From the NCBI RefSeq assembly GCF_014698305.1, contig NZ_JACJST010000002.1:186001-250000 (forward strand): DNA of 64,000 nucleotides, read 5' to 3'. Positions 1-7,985 of this stretch are shown here, piece by piece. Made by a program: the position numbers and the translations under genes. Positions within the stretch are counted from its first letter, which is position 1. Each line of letters begins with the position of its first letter. Below the pieces are notes generated by a model. The model was given only the letters and a program-made list of their open reading frames with translations. It searched no databases and had not been told where the DNA came from. The DNA is from Anabaena lutea FACHB-196. Lineage in GTDB: Bacteria > Cyanobacteriota > Cyanobacteriia > Cyanobacteriales > Nostocaceae.

Positions 1-224
1 CTTCATCTGTATTTATACTTGCAAAACACATTGGATAAATATATTTTTTCAGTATAGATACGAGAAAAATCATTAAAAAAAGTCTTAACTATATTTTTTT
101 TATAAATAAATATTATGTAAATAATATACTTTACGAAGTTAAGATTATACAATTCTTCCCATTACTCCCCAATTCCCAGATGAGCCTGTTAATCTCTTAC
201 TAGCACTTAAAAGCTGGGGAATTT

Positions 225-1097
225 ATGCAGCAAGTATCTACCACTGATTTACTATCAACTAGCAATCTAGCTATAGTAGGAAAACAAATTAAATTACTAG
301 TATTAGATATAGATGGTACAATTGCTGGACATTCTAATAACTTAAGTAAAACTGTCAAGCAAGCGATCGCAGCGGTGCAAGCAAAAGGCATTCAGGTAGC
401 CCTAGCTACGGGGAGAATGTATTGTTCAGCTTTGCGGTTTCATCAAGAAATTCAATCTACCCTACCATTAGCAGCTTATCAAGGTGCTTGGATTCAAGAA
501 CCAAGTAACCAAAAAATTCATCGTCATTTACCTGTTTCTAGGGAAATTACCCAGCAATTACTAGATTACTTTGAACAGCCGCCATTGCGTTCTTTACTTT
601 CTGTCCATTTCTACGTTAATGACAAACTTTATGTGCGGGAAATTACCAGAGAAACAGAAAGTTATGCGGTACGCTGCGGTGTCACCCCCATACCCGTGGG
701 TGATTTGCGTCGAGTTTTAACTGATGAACCGACCAAGGTTTTAGCGTTGTGTGACGATGTAAATATTATCAATGAACTTTTGGGGAATTTACGCCTTCAA
801 TACACACCCACAGAGCTATATTTAACCACATCTGTTGCCACTTTTTTGGAAGCAGCCAACCCCTTTGTTAATAAAGGAACTGCTGTGCGCTACCTTGCAG
901 AAGAACTGCTGGGATTAGAAAGAGATAATGTGATGACTATTGGCGATAATTTCAATGATGTGGAAATGCTTGAATATGCTGGAATTGGTGTGGCTATGGG
1001 TGACGCACCACCACCAGTGCAAGCGATCGCTAATTGGGTAGCTCCTAATGTAGAAGCAGATGGAGCAGCGGTAGCAATGGAAAAGTTTCTACTTTAA
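225..1097 (+). CDS. HAD-superfamily (Cof-type) phosphatase
   Basis: Predicted cytosolic haloacid-dehalogenase-type hydrolase of 290 residues, probably removing phosphate from a small metabolite; the substrate cannot be read from sequence. Motif I is DIDGT at residues 28-32, with D28 the expected nucleophile. Motif II lies in ATGR at 61-64, a conserved Lys in NKG near 223 fits motif III, and GDNFND near 250 is motif IV. The large insert between motifs II and III is the Cof-type C2 cap. The ATG follows a purine-rich AGCTGGGGA. The gene stands alone and ends just before a strong hairpin terminator. The family is certain, the substrate unknown. Confidence 0.9.
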   Translation: MQQVSTTDLLSTSNLAIVGKQIKLLVLDIDGTIAGHSNNLSKTVKQAIAAVQAKGIQVALATGRMYCSALRFHQEIQSTLPLAAYQGAWIQEPSNQKIHRHLPVSREITQQLLDYFEQPPLRSLLSVHFYVNDKLYVREITRETESYAVRCGVTPIPVGDLRRVLTDEPTKVLALCDDVNIINELLGNLRLQYTPTELYLTTSVATFLEAANPFVNKGTAVRYLAEELLGLERDNVMTIGDNFNDVEMLEYAGIGVAMGDAPPPVQAIANWVAPNVEADGAAVAMEKFLL

Positions 1098-1102
1098 ACA
1101 TC

Positions 1103-1149
1103 AAAAAAGACACCGACGACTGGCCGTGTTTCGTCTCGGTGTCTTCTTT
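1103..1149 (+). terminator. Rho-independent terminator after the HAD gene
   Basis: AAAAAAGACACCGA pairs with TCGGTGTCTTCTTT. Inside it GACGA can pair with TCGTC across a two-base bulge. The A-run and T-run on either side let it work in both directions, serving the HAD gene and the convergent DALR gene. Confidence 0.8.
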
Positions 1150-1249
1150 GGTTCGCTCCTCACACACCTGCTACTATAACCGAGGAGATTTATTGAGTCA
1201 ATATCCGTAATCAAAATTTTTATTTAGCTTTGAGTAGAATTAATCAAAT

Positions 1250-2101
1250 TTATAACTCTGGAGGTGCAAAAGCCCCCAATTTTGTCTCTAAAACAGACCT
1301 TAACACCAACTGAGTAGCCATCAACAATCCCAGTCTAGCTTGGGCTAATTCCCAGGAATTAATTTTCACTTCACCCCAAATCCGGCAATTACGCCAGAAA
1401 CTATCAAAAGCTTGGCTCAACTTTAACCCTGCTTTTCCCCAGTTAACGGAACTACCTGCATCAGGATATACCAAATCATCTACCAATTTTAACAATTGTT
1501 GAATCAGACGAACTTCATCTGGTTGATTGAGACGCAATTTTTGCTCATCATCAAGCCACGGTATGGATTGCGCGGACTGGAAATCCCCCAGATTCAGGCT
1601 ATTATCGACAAGTTCAATCAATCCCTCTCGGTGAGCTAATCGTAATAATGAACAGCACCGTGCATGGCTATATTGAATAGTAAATACTAATTTATCAGTA
1701 TTTATGATTGAGCAATTATTTTCTATACTTTTTAATTCAGTATTTTTAACTGTAATACTGTGCAACCAATCTGCTAAGGTAAGATGAGTAAGTTCTACAT
1801 AAATCCAAACAGGGGGAACTATTTTAACTTTGAAAATTTCGCCACAGTGAGCCGATAAATAAGCAACCATTTCGCTGGCAATTTCCATAGCTTGTGAATT
1901 ATGAGACTTTGATAGCCGTAAAGCTAAACTGGAAATATACAAAATCTTTTCATCATCTCTACCTTGATATAGAGGAATTTTTCCATCTTCTATGCATAGA
2001 ATTTCCATATAATTAGTAGAATCACTTAGAAAATTCATGAAATGGATATAGACTAAATGTTTAATTGATGTATACTTCTTAAAAAGTAGCCGTTGATGCA
2101 C
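1250..2101 (-). CDS. DALR anticodon-binding domain protein
   Basis: A 283-residue protein resembling the cyanobacterial family annotated as 'DALR anticodon-binding domain-containing', which looks like the C-terminal helical domain of arginyl-tRNA synthetase without a catalytic domain. The C-terminal part (about 160-283), with HARCCSLLRLAHREGLI and RLIQQLLKLVDDLV, has the all-helical DALR pattern. The middle part, with PPVWIYVELTHLTLADWL, is the family's other conserved stretch. The long start (2101) is kept because IKHLVYI near its N-terminus fits the family; an ATG at 2038 is the alternative. It diverges from devH. Its function is unknown; tRNA binding is only inference. Confidence 0.7.
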   Translation of the reverse strand: MHQRLLFKKYTSIKHLVYIHFMNFLSDSTNYMEILCIEDGKIPLYQGRDDEKILYISSLALRLSKSHNSQAMEIASEMVAYLSAHCGEIFKVKIVPPVWIYVELTHLTLADWLHSITVKNTELKSIENNCSIINTDKLVFTIQYSHARCCSLLRLAHREGLIELVDNSLNLGDFQSAQSIPWLDDEQKLRLNQPDEVRLIQQLLKLVDDLVYPDAGSSVNWGKAGLKLSQAFDSFWRNCRIWGEVKINSWELAQARLGLLMATQLVLRSVLETKLGAFAPPEL

Positions 2102-2411
2102 GTAGATCTTTGGGAAACTTTTGTGGATACGATCATTTTATCCTGTTCCATCCACCTTTAGATAGAAGTTAACTCTAGGTAAAGAAAAATGAGAGTAGGA
2201 TAAAATTTCATGAATAATCGATGAATCATGAGTAAACTTTACTACCTTCATTGTACAGTAAGAAGTATAACAGAAGAGTAGATAGCAAATTTGCTTTCTA
2301 CACTTTAGACGGCTGACGCTACTGGGCGTTAAGCCAACCCTGTTAACACAAAGACACTCCTTGCACCTTTTTATTACGTCTTTGTCTTCAGCCGAACGCT
2401 CTTTGTTACCT
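2102..2411. other. Divergent intergenic region between the DALR gene and devH
   Basis: About 310 bp with no gene. It holds the NtcA-type site and -10 box listed separately, and an AT-rich leader of about 140 bp before the devH ATG. No hairpin or repeat stands out. Confidence 0.6.
2232..2271 (+). promoter_or_regulatory. NtcA-type activator site and -10 box upstream of devH
   Basis: GTA at 2232-2234 and TAC at 2243-2245 are separated by exactly 8 bases, a perfect GTA-N8-TAC NtcA consensus. A -10-like TATAAC starts at 2266, leaving a 20-bp gap. That is close to the usual 20-24 bp of NtcA class II promoters. It lies about 140 bp upstream of the devH ATG, consistent with nitrogen-stress induction reported for devH in Anabaena. 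Binding itself is inferred. Confidence 0.6.
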
Positions 2412-3131
2412 ATGCAATCTCAATCTTCCTTTTCCGAAGCATCACGGCCTTTCTTAACTTGGCAACGCATTCTTGATTGGGCCCAAGAACACTACCGCTG
2501 CCGCACCTTCAGCAAAGATGAGCGTATTCCAGCTAGACCTGGATTGCTCTATTTAGTGCAAAGAGGGGCAATCCGCATGGTAGGAACAGCCCAAGTCAGT
2601 GCGACTGCCAGTCAACTAACATCTCGACGTATCAACAGAACCCCAGAAGAAGCCTTTTTGGGTTTTGTGGGAGCAGGGCAACCATTTGAAATCGTTGCTC
2701 AATCGCCCTTTACACTCCAGTCTTATGCCCACGTTGACCAAACTGCGGTGTTATGGATGTATTGGCATGATTTAGATAACTGGCCTCACTTCCGCCGTGA
2801 AGTCATGGATGCGTTTAGGTATCAACACCAGCGCAAACTCTTGTGGTTAAGTGCCTTGGGACAACGGCGCACAATTGATCGGCTCCTAGGATTTCTCACC
2901 TTGTTGATTGAGGAATACGGAGAGCCAGCAATGAGCGAAACAGATCCCGATGTAATTCGTGGTTATTGCCTACCCTTCCCCCTCACCCATGCCCAAATTG
3001 GGAGCGCGATTGGTTCAACTCGTGTCACAGTTACCCGCTTGATGGGTAAATTGCGTCAACGCGGCCTCATCCTCACCCAAGGGGATAATTTGATTTGCTT
3101 GCCAGCAGAATCGATTAATAGAGCCAACTAA
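2412..3131 (+). CDS. devH: CRP/FNR-family transcription regulator, DevH-like
   Basis: A 239-residue regulator of the CRP/FNR superfamily. Its C-terminal helix-turn-helix (about 195-220, containing LTHAQIGSAIGSTRVTVTRL) is almost the same as that of NtcA. The N-terminal sensory part is divergent and has no cAMP-binding signature. In Anabaena DevH is needed for heterocyst glycolipid-layer formation. The assignment rests on the NtcA-like HTH, the NtcA-type site upstream and, from memory, the PCC 7120 order devH (alr3952)-pacR (all3953)-ndhF-ndhD. The open frame reaches back to a TTG at 2361, but the ATG at 2412 is preferred. Another CRP paralogue cannot be excluded. Confidence 0.75.
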   Translation: MQSQSSFSEASRPFLTWQRILDWAQEHYRCRTFSKDERIPARPGLLYLVQRGAIRMVGTAQVSATASQLTSRRINRTPEEAFLGFVGAGQPFEIVAQSPFTLQSYAHVDQTAVLWMYWHDLDNWPHFRREVMDAFRYQHQRKLLWLSALGQRRTIDRLLGFLTLLIEEYGEPAMSETDPDVIRGYCLPFPLTHAQIGSAIGSTRVTVTRLMGKLRQRGLILTQGDNLICLPAESINRAN

Positions 3132-3203
3132 AGCACAGTTAGAAGCCACATTCTGAGCATATAAGTTGGTAGCTGCTATTTTCAAAGCCATAACTAGCAG
3201 GAG

Positions 3204-3810
3204 TCAGCGGATTTTAACAAACCCAGCCTGGGTAATTAGTTCCTGTCCCTGCTCTGTTAAAAGTAAATTGGCGTAAGCAAAGCCTGCTTGCTCCTCGTTC
3301 TGACCGTTCTGTTTAACCACCACAAACAGATTTCGGGTAATCGGGTATTCCTCGGATTGAAAGGCCTTGATGTTCAATTTGTTCCGCTTATTAGGACATT
3401 CATTAGGGAAAATAAATGGTTCTTGGTAAGGAGCAATGTATTGCCCTGGCGTTCGCCCCAAAGGCAAGGGTTTAATGGAACATTGAGGAACAACCTCTGG
3501 GGCAGAAGCGTAATAGATGCCACCAGGACTATCAGCCAGCTTTTTTAAGGCTTGGGTGGTCGTAGAGACAAACTCGACTTGGGGACTGAAAGCTTGACCA
3601 CCCAAAATGTCTTGGACAAAAAGTTCAACTGTACCGCCATCACTAATACGGCGTGAAAATGGCTTGATAGTCAGATTGGAACCACCGACTTGATTCCATT
3701 CATTGATCTTGCCTGTGTATATAGATCTCAATTGATCTACTGTCAATCCTGGGATATTCAGCTTGGGGTTGACTGCTACTGCTAATCCATCAATCGCTAT
3801 TATGCGGAGA
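3204..3810 (-). pseudogene. 5'-truncated PstS-like solute-binding protein gene
   Basis: The reading frame matches the C-terminal half of the intact PstS-like paralogue at 5451-6485. Shared landmarks are IYTGKI.W.QVGG, PGGIYYASAPE(I/V)VPQC, NYPITRNLF-type and the C-terminal QGQELI..AGF. The homology begins abruptly at AIDG near 3800, corresponding to about residue 140 of the paralogue. Upstream the frame reaches a TAA within about 10 codons with no ATG, and signal or anchor and first lobe are missing. A TTG at 3746 could start a 180-residue fragment, but half a periplasmic-binding fold is unlikely to work. The break point lies at a GCGGAGACGCGG repeat beside a tandem-repeat patch, suggesting repeat-mediated deletion. 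Confidence 0.8.
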
Positions 3811-3843
3811 CGCGGAAAAAATTAAGAATTCCCTGTTCCCTGT

Positions 3844-3973
3844 TTACGAATTACGAATTACGAATTACGAATTACGTTGGCGGTAGCCTGCCGGAGGCAT
3901 TATTACGAATTACGAATTACGTTGGCGGTAGCCTGCCGGAGGCATTATTACGAATTATGAATTACGAATTATT
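3844..3973. repeat. TTACGAA heptamer tract with two GC-rich direct repeats
   Basis: Tandem 7-mers (ttacgaa/attacga) alternate with a 37-bp unit present at 3876-3912 and 3921-3957. The unit starts GTTGGCGGTAGCCTGCCGG and carries an AGCCTGCCGGAGGC-type core. A close relative lies at 54115-54150 with the same flanking heptamers, so this is a dispersed composite repeat. It overlaps the last codons of the neighbouring solute-binding gene. Confidence 0.85.
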
Positions 3974-5381
3974 TTAACTTGTCTCGGATAGGCTCAAAAT
4001 CATACCCAGTCCGGGAGCGATTACCGGGAACAATTTTCACAAGTTGGACTGGGGCATTGCGATCGCCTGATTGTAAAAAGCGAATTGCTCCAGAAGCACC
4101 TGTAGCTGCAAAATCTGACGAAACTAAAGCTTGTTGAATTCCAGACCGGGTGGGATTAATTTCTAGTGCCGCAATAAACGCTTTTGTGGCATCATAGGCA
4201 AGGGCAGTACGCCAACTTACATCACCACTCCATAACTTGCGAGACGCTTGGGGAAAATCTGACTTGGCCTCACCATCAATATGCCACGGAACTGCTACTA
4301 CTATTCCTTTTGCTTGTTCTCCACCAACTTCTAAAGTTTTGAGGCTATAAACATCATCGCCTCCCAGTAAAGTTAAGCGTTTCTGATTCATTTGAACTAC
4401 TTGTAATGTTTTGTCCAAAGTTTCAGTATTCGCGGCTAACATCAACACTTCTGCTCCTTCCTGAATTGCCCGTTCTACACTTTTAGCGGCACTAAAATTA
4501 CCCTGAGATAAATCAACCTCGCTAGATATTTGTCCACCTTCCAAAGCCAGAGAGGAAACAAACTCAGATTTTAAAGATTGGCTATAGTTACTTTGAGAAT
4601 TGAAGAAAACGACAGCTTTCTTTTTCTGCAAGGTTTTGACCATGTAGTTAGCTAAGGTTCTCGCAGCCATAAAATCACTGGGAACCGTGCGAAAAACATA
4701 GCGGCTAAAGTTAGAGAGTTTTACTGAAGTGCTGGTAGGAGAAATAGCGACAAGTTCTCCTGAAGTATAAACAGCACCTGCTGCTAAAGTTGCATCACTT
4801 GTATTAGGACCAACTACACCTAATACTTCCGAATTTTTAACTAAATTGGCAGCAATTTGTTGAGATATTTCTGGATTATCATCGTCGTTAGCTATGCCTA
4901 CTTTTAAGAGAACTCCCTTCATTCCCCCAGCAGCATTAATTTCATTTTGGGCTTGAGCAATACCCCGTAAAATTTCTAAAGCAGCATTGGGGTCAGTACC
5001 AATAGGTATAGATGCAACAATAGTATAACTTTTGCTATTTCCAATCCGGGCATTATTCAGATATATCAGTGCTTCTGGATCATTTGGTTTGAGTTTTAGG
5101 GACGCTGTTAAATCGGCAATTGCTTTGTCATAACTTTTGTTAGCTAAAGCCTCTATGCCGTCTTTTTTAGCTGAAGATATTTCTCCGGGAGTTAAGGATT
5201 TATCTCCAAAACTAATCCGTTCGCTAATTGATTTGTTACTATTATTGGTTTGATTTGAAGTGGTATTACTCCCAACATTAAACCCAGAACTATGAATAAA
5301 CCACCAAATCCCCCCACCCACTAAACCTGTTGTCAATAGTAGAGATAAGACTAAAATTTTAATTTCATTTTTGTTTGACAT
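3969..5381 (-). CDS. Membrane-anchored TPR / Leu-Ile-Val-type solute-binding protein
   Basis: A 470-residue protein. One N-terminal membrane segment (about 9-31, ending GGGIWWFI) is followed by a Ser/Asn-rich linker (about 35-55), one TPR-like unit (about 70-110, with YDKAIADLTASLKLKPNDPEAL), and a type I periplasmic-binding domain of the LivK/receptor-ligand family (about 117-455, with IPIGTDPNAALEILRGIAQA and VVGPNTSDATLAA). There is no lipobox or clear cleavage site, so it is probably tethered in the plasma membrane facing the periplasm. No permease or ATPase gene lies nearby. Its first 30 residues resemble those of the adjacent PstS-like protein although the binding folds differ. A sensing role is inferred. 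Confidence 0.8.
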   Translation of the reverse strand: MSNKNEIKILVLSLLLTTGLVGGGIWWFIHSSGFNVGSNTTSNQTNNSNKSISERISFGDKSLTPGEISSAKKDGIEALANKSYDKAIADLTASLKLKPNDPEALIYLNNARIGNSKSYTIVASIPIGTDPNAALEILRGIAQAQNEINAAGGMKGVLLKVGIANDDDNPEISQQIAANLVKNSEVLGVVGPNTSDATLAAGAVYTSGELVAISPTSTSVKLSNFSRYVFRTVPSDFMAARTLANYMVKTLQKKKAVVFFNSQSNYSQSLKSEFVSSLALEGGQISSEVDLSQGNFSAAKSVERAIQEGAEVLMLAANTETLDKTLQVVQMNQKRLTLLGGDDVYSLKTLEVGGEQAKGIVVAVPWHIDGEAKSDFPQASRKLWSGDVSWRTALAYDATKAFIAALEINPTRSGIQQALVSSDFAATGASGAIRFLQSGDRNAPVQLVKIVPGNRSRTGYDFEPIRDKLK

Positions 5382-5450
5382 AACTGAGTTTTAATAGGGT
5401 GGAATTTGCTATTTAATTGTTCTGACAAAATTCTGCTGGCTTAATTTAAA

Positions 5451-6485
5451 TCACTTGATTCTGATAAATCCAGCCTTTTCAATCAGTTCTTGACCTTGAG
5501 GTGTTAGTAACCAATTTGCATAAGCTTCTCCAGCTTGTTGATCGGCTTGACTATTCTGTTTGACAATCACAAATAAATTGCGGGTTATTGGGTAATTGCC
5601 ACTACGAAAATCTTGAGCATTCAACTGGTTACGCTTACCAGGACATTCAGATTGAGGTATTGGAGGTTGTTGGTATGGAGCAACTAATTGACTGCTTGTC
5701 CGCCCGATTGGGAGGGATTTAATTGTACATTGGGGGACAATCTCTGGAGCCGAAGCGTAGTAAATTCCACCTGGAGTAGTGGCTATTTTTCTAATAGCTT
5801 CTGTCGTTGTTCCAATGTAACTAACATTGCTACCAAATTGCTCTTTATTGAGGACATTTTCCACAAAAAATTCTACTGTTCCTCCTGCTTCTTTGCTACG
5901 AGATAAAGGTGTAATAGGTAGATTTAATCCACCTACCTGTTGCCAATTAGTAATTTTGCCAGTGTAAATATCTTTAATTTGGGCAACGCTTAAACCAGAT
6001 ACATTAAGTTTAGGGTGAACTGAGATGGCAATTCCATCAATTGCTACAGAAATTTCTTTGAGACTAAATCCTTTTTGTTGAGCTTGTGTATTTTCTTCTG
6101 CTTTGATTGAACGAGATGATTGAGAAAAAGCTAGTTGATTATCTATCAACATTTTAATACCAGTTCCTGAACCGGGTTTATCAAAAAGGGGTTGTGTGTA
6201 TCGTAAAATAAACTGAGGGCAAATTGTTTGCAGTACTGAATCTACGTCTTTACGTATGGGAGACCAGGTGGTACTTCCACCATAGTTAAATGTGCCTTCA
6301 GGGATATTGGCTACATTACAACTAGGTGATGAATTCGGACTTTTCGATTTATCAACTAAGTTTTCAGAATTAGAACTATTAATTTTTGCCCAACGTTCCA
6401 TTAAAAACCATAGTCCTCCAAAAATTAACCCACAGGTAATAATAAAAGATAAAAGCAGCCGAAGCGTTTCATTCTTGTGAGACAT
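5451..6485 (-). CDS. Membrane-anchored PstS-like (phosphate-type) solute-binding protein
   Basis: A 344-residue PBP-like-2 (PstS/SphX-type) protein. The anchor segment is at about 8-29 (LLLSFIITCGLIFGGLWFLM), then a Ser/Asn-rich linker, then the binding fold with YGGSTTWSPIR (about 68-78), PGSGTGIKMLI and QSSRSIKAEE (first lobe) and IYTGKITNWQQVGG (hinge region). Known PstS proteins bind phosphate with Ser/Thr/Gly loops of this kind; here the ligand is not proved. There are no pstC, pstA or pstB genes nearby. It lies between the LivK-type gene and the kinase, all on the minus strand with gaps of 27 and 69 bp, so an operon led by the kinase is likely. Confidence 0.8.
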   Translation of the reverse strand: MSHKNETLRLLLSFIITCGLIFGGLWFLMERWAKINSSNSENLVDKSKSPNSSPSCNVANIPEGTFNYGGSTTWSPIRKDVDSVLQTICPQFILRYTQPLFDKPGSGTGIKMLIDNQLAFSQSSRSIKAEENTQAQQKGFSLKEISVAIDGIAISVHPKLNVSGLSVAQIKDIYTGKITNWQQVGGLNLPITPLSRSKEAGGTVEFFVENVLNKEQFGSNVSYIGTTTEAIRKIATTPGGIYYASAPEIVPQCTIKSLPIGRTSSQLVAPYQQPPIPQSECPGKRNQLNAQDFRSGNYPITRNLFVIVKQNSQADQQAGEAYANWLLTPQGQELIEKAGFIRIK

Positions 6486-6512
6486 ACGTGGCTTTCTTAA
6501 AGTTAATTGGTT

Positions 6513-7889
6513 CTAAAGTATGGAAGATAATAATTTATAAATAAGTTTAAATAAGGTTGTTATAGCGATAGTTATTAAAGCAGCAGCAACTGTAAAAATC
6601 AATATTTGCTGAATAGCAAGACCTCCCCGTAAGTAAGGGATGAAAAATATAATTGCCAAACTAATTGTGGGAATAATGAGCAGATCAAATTTTTCAATCC
6701 AGCGCTGAGTTTGACTAAAAATCAGACTTCCTAAAATCACAAAAGCAATAGCTAAAGTAATAATCGGATTTTTGACTAAACTAAAAAGAGCGATCGCTAT
6801 TAATGCTCCCTCAAAACCGCTAAAAGCCGCCCCAGCTAATAGTTCCCAAGTTGCAAAAGCCGGTTGAACTGGTATTGGCCGCTGAGGTGGTTGTTGTATT
6901 GGTGGTAGAGGTGGTTGTGGTAATACTGTTGGCGGAACTGAGGGAGCAAAAAGGGCTTCCAATACTTCCTGCGCTGACTGAAAGCGTTGACTAGCAGCAG
7001 CCAGCAGCATTTTATCTAAAATATCAGCTAATCGGGGGCTAACGGTGATTTGAGAACGCCATTTCCACTGGTTGGTATAGGCATCAAATAGCTGATTTGC
7101 CTCTTGTCCTGTCATTAAAGTGAGGAGAGTAACCGCAAAAGCATATAAATCTGTAGATGGGAATACTTGACTTCCTGACATCTGTTCAGGTGGTGCAAAT
7201 CCCATAGAATAGATGCCCGTGGAAGCAGCAGAACCAGAAGGGGAATTGGCAATTTGTTTAACTGCACCAAAATCTAACAAAAAGAGTTTACCATCCCGAC
7301 GACGCATGATATTAGAGGGTTTAATGTCTCTGTGAATAATGCCTCTGTCGTGGATAAAAGTCAGTACTGGGAGAATTTCTCGGAGTATTTCTAGCACTTG
7401 GACTTCAGAAAAATTCCCATTTTGAATTAATTCTTCTTCCAGGTTTTGGCCATCAATATATTCTTGGACTAAATAAAAAAACTGGTTTGGCTGACTTGGT
7501 TGCAAGCTGGGAAGTGTGATAGTAAAAAAAGCAAATAGGTTAGGTATTTGCTTGTGTTCATTACCTATTTCTTCTAAAGTTTCTGCTTCTTGTGTAAATA
7601 GAGTTCTTGCCTTTTCTAAGGCTTCTTCTGTTAAATTACCACTTGGTTGAAATTGCTTAACTACACATTGACGCATTTTTGGTGTATCACGATCAATCGC
7701 TAGAAAAGCCGCGCCAAATCCTCCTTGTCCCAAAAGTTTAATTGGCAAATAGCGATCGCGTAAAATCAGTGGCATCCCACAGCTTGTACAGTATTTTTGC
7801 TGTGTAGTTTTTAAATTTGTAATATCATCTAAATCAGCAAAATGGTTTTTTGGGCGCGAACAATGTGGACGAGTGCAGTAAACTTCCAT
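6513..7889 (-). CDS. Zinc-ribbon Ser/Thr protein kinase with C-terminal membrane domain
   Basis: A 458-residue Hanks-type kinase. It starts with a four-Cys ribbon (C5, C10, C34, C37), then the kinase domain (about 48-305): glycine loop GQGGFGAAF, lysine in CVVKQF, catalytic HRDIKPSN, metal-binding DFGAVKQ and a FAPPEQM segment that replaces APE. All catalytic residues are present. A proline-rich linker (about 314-340) leads to about four membrane helices (about 345-455). The kinase therefore sits in the cytoplasm on the membrane. It is the first gene of the run that continues into the tethered solute-binding genes, suggesting that these present ligand signals to it. That link is inference. 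Confidence 0.9.
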   Translation of the reverse strand: MEVYCTRPHCSRPKNHFADLDDITNLKTTQQKYCTSCGMPLILRDRYLPIKLLGQGGFGAAFLAIDRDTPKMRQCVVKQFQPSGNLTEEALEKARTLFTQEAETLEEIGNEHKQIPNLFAFFTITLPSLQPSQPNQFFYLVQEYIDGQNLEEELIQNGNFSEVQVLEILREILPVLTFIHDRGIIHRDIKPSNIMRRRDGKLFLLDFGAVKQIANSPSGSAASTGIYSMGFAPPEQMSGSQVFPSTDLYAFAVTLLTLMTGQEANQLFDAYTNQWKWRSQITVSPRLADILDKMLLAAASQRFQSAQEVLEALFAPSVPPTVLPQPPLPPIQQPPQRPIPVQPAFATWELLAGAAFSGFEGALIAIALFSLVKNPIITLAIAFVILGSLIFSQTQRWIEKFDLLIIPTISLAIIFFIPYLRGGLAIQQILIFTVAAALITIAITTLFKLIYKLLSSIL

Positions 7890-7904
7890 ATTAGTTTTTA
7901 GTCA

Positions 7905-7985
7905 TTAGTCATTAATCATTAGTCATTAGTACCGCTTTCTCGGATATCCTGCGGTACTAATGACTGTTAACCTTTGACAAAATGT
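7905..7985. repeat. GTCATTA heptamer run and 14-bp perfect inverted repeat
   Basis: Tandem gtcatta units (7905-7930) run into a perfect 14-bp palindrome: GTCATTAGTACCGC (7922-7935) pairs with GCGGTACTAATGAC (7951-7964) around a 15-base loop. It sits between the pacR 3' end and the kinase start, on the same strand. It may end pacR transcription although it lacks a U-run. It may also be a small palindromic repeat that captured the heptamer. Confidence 0.7.
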
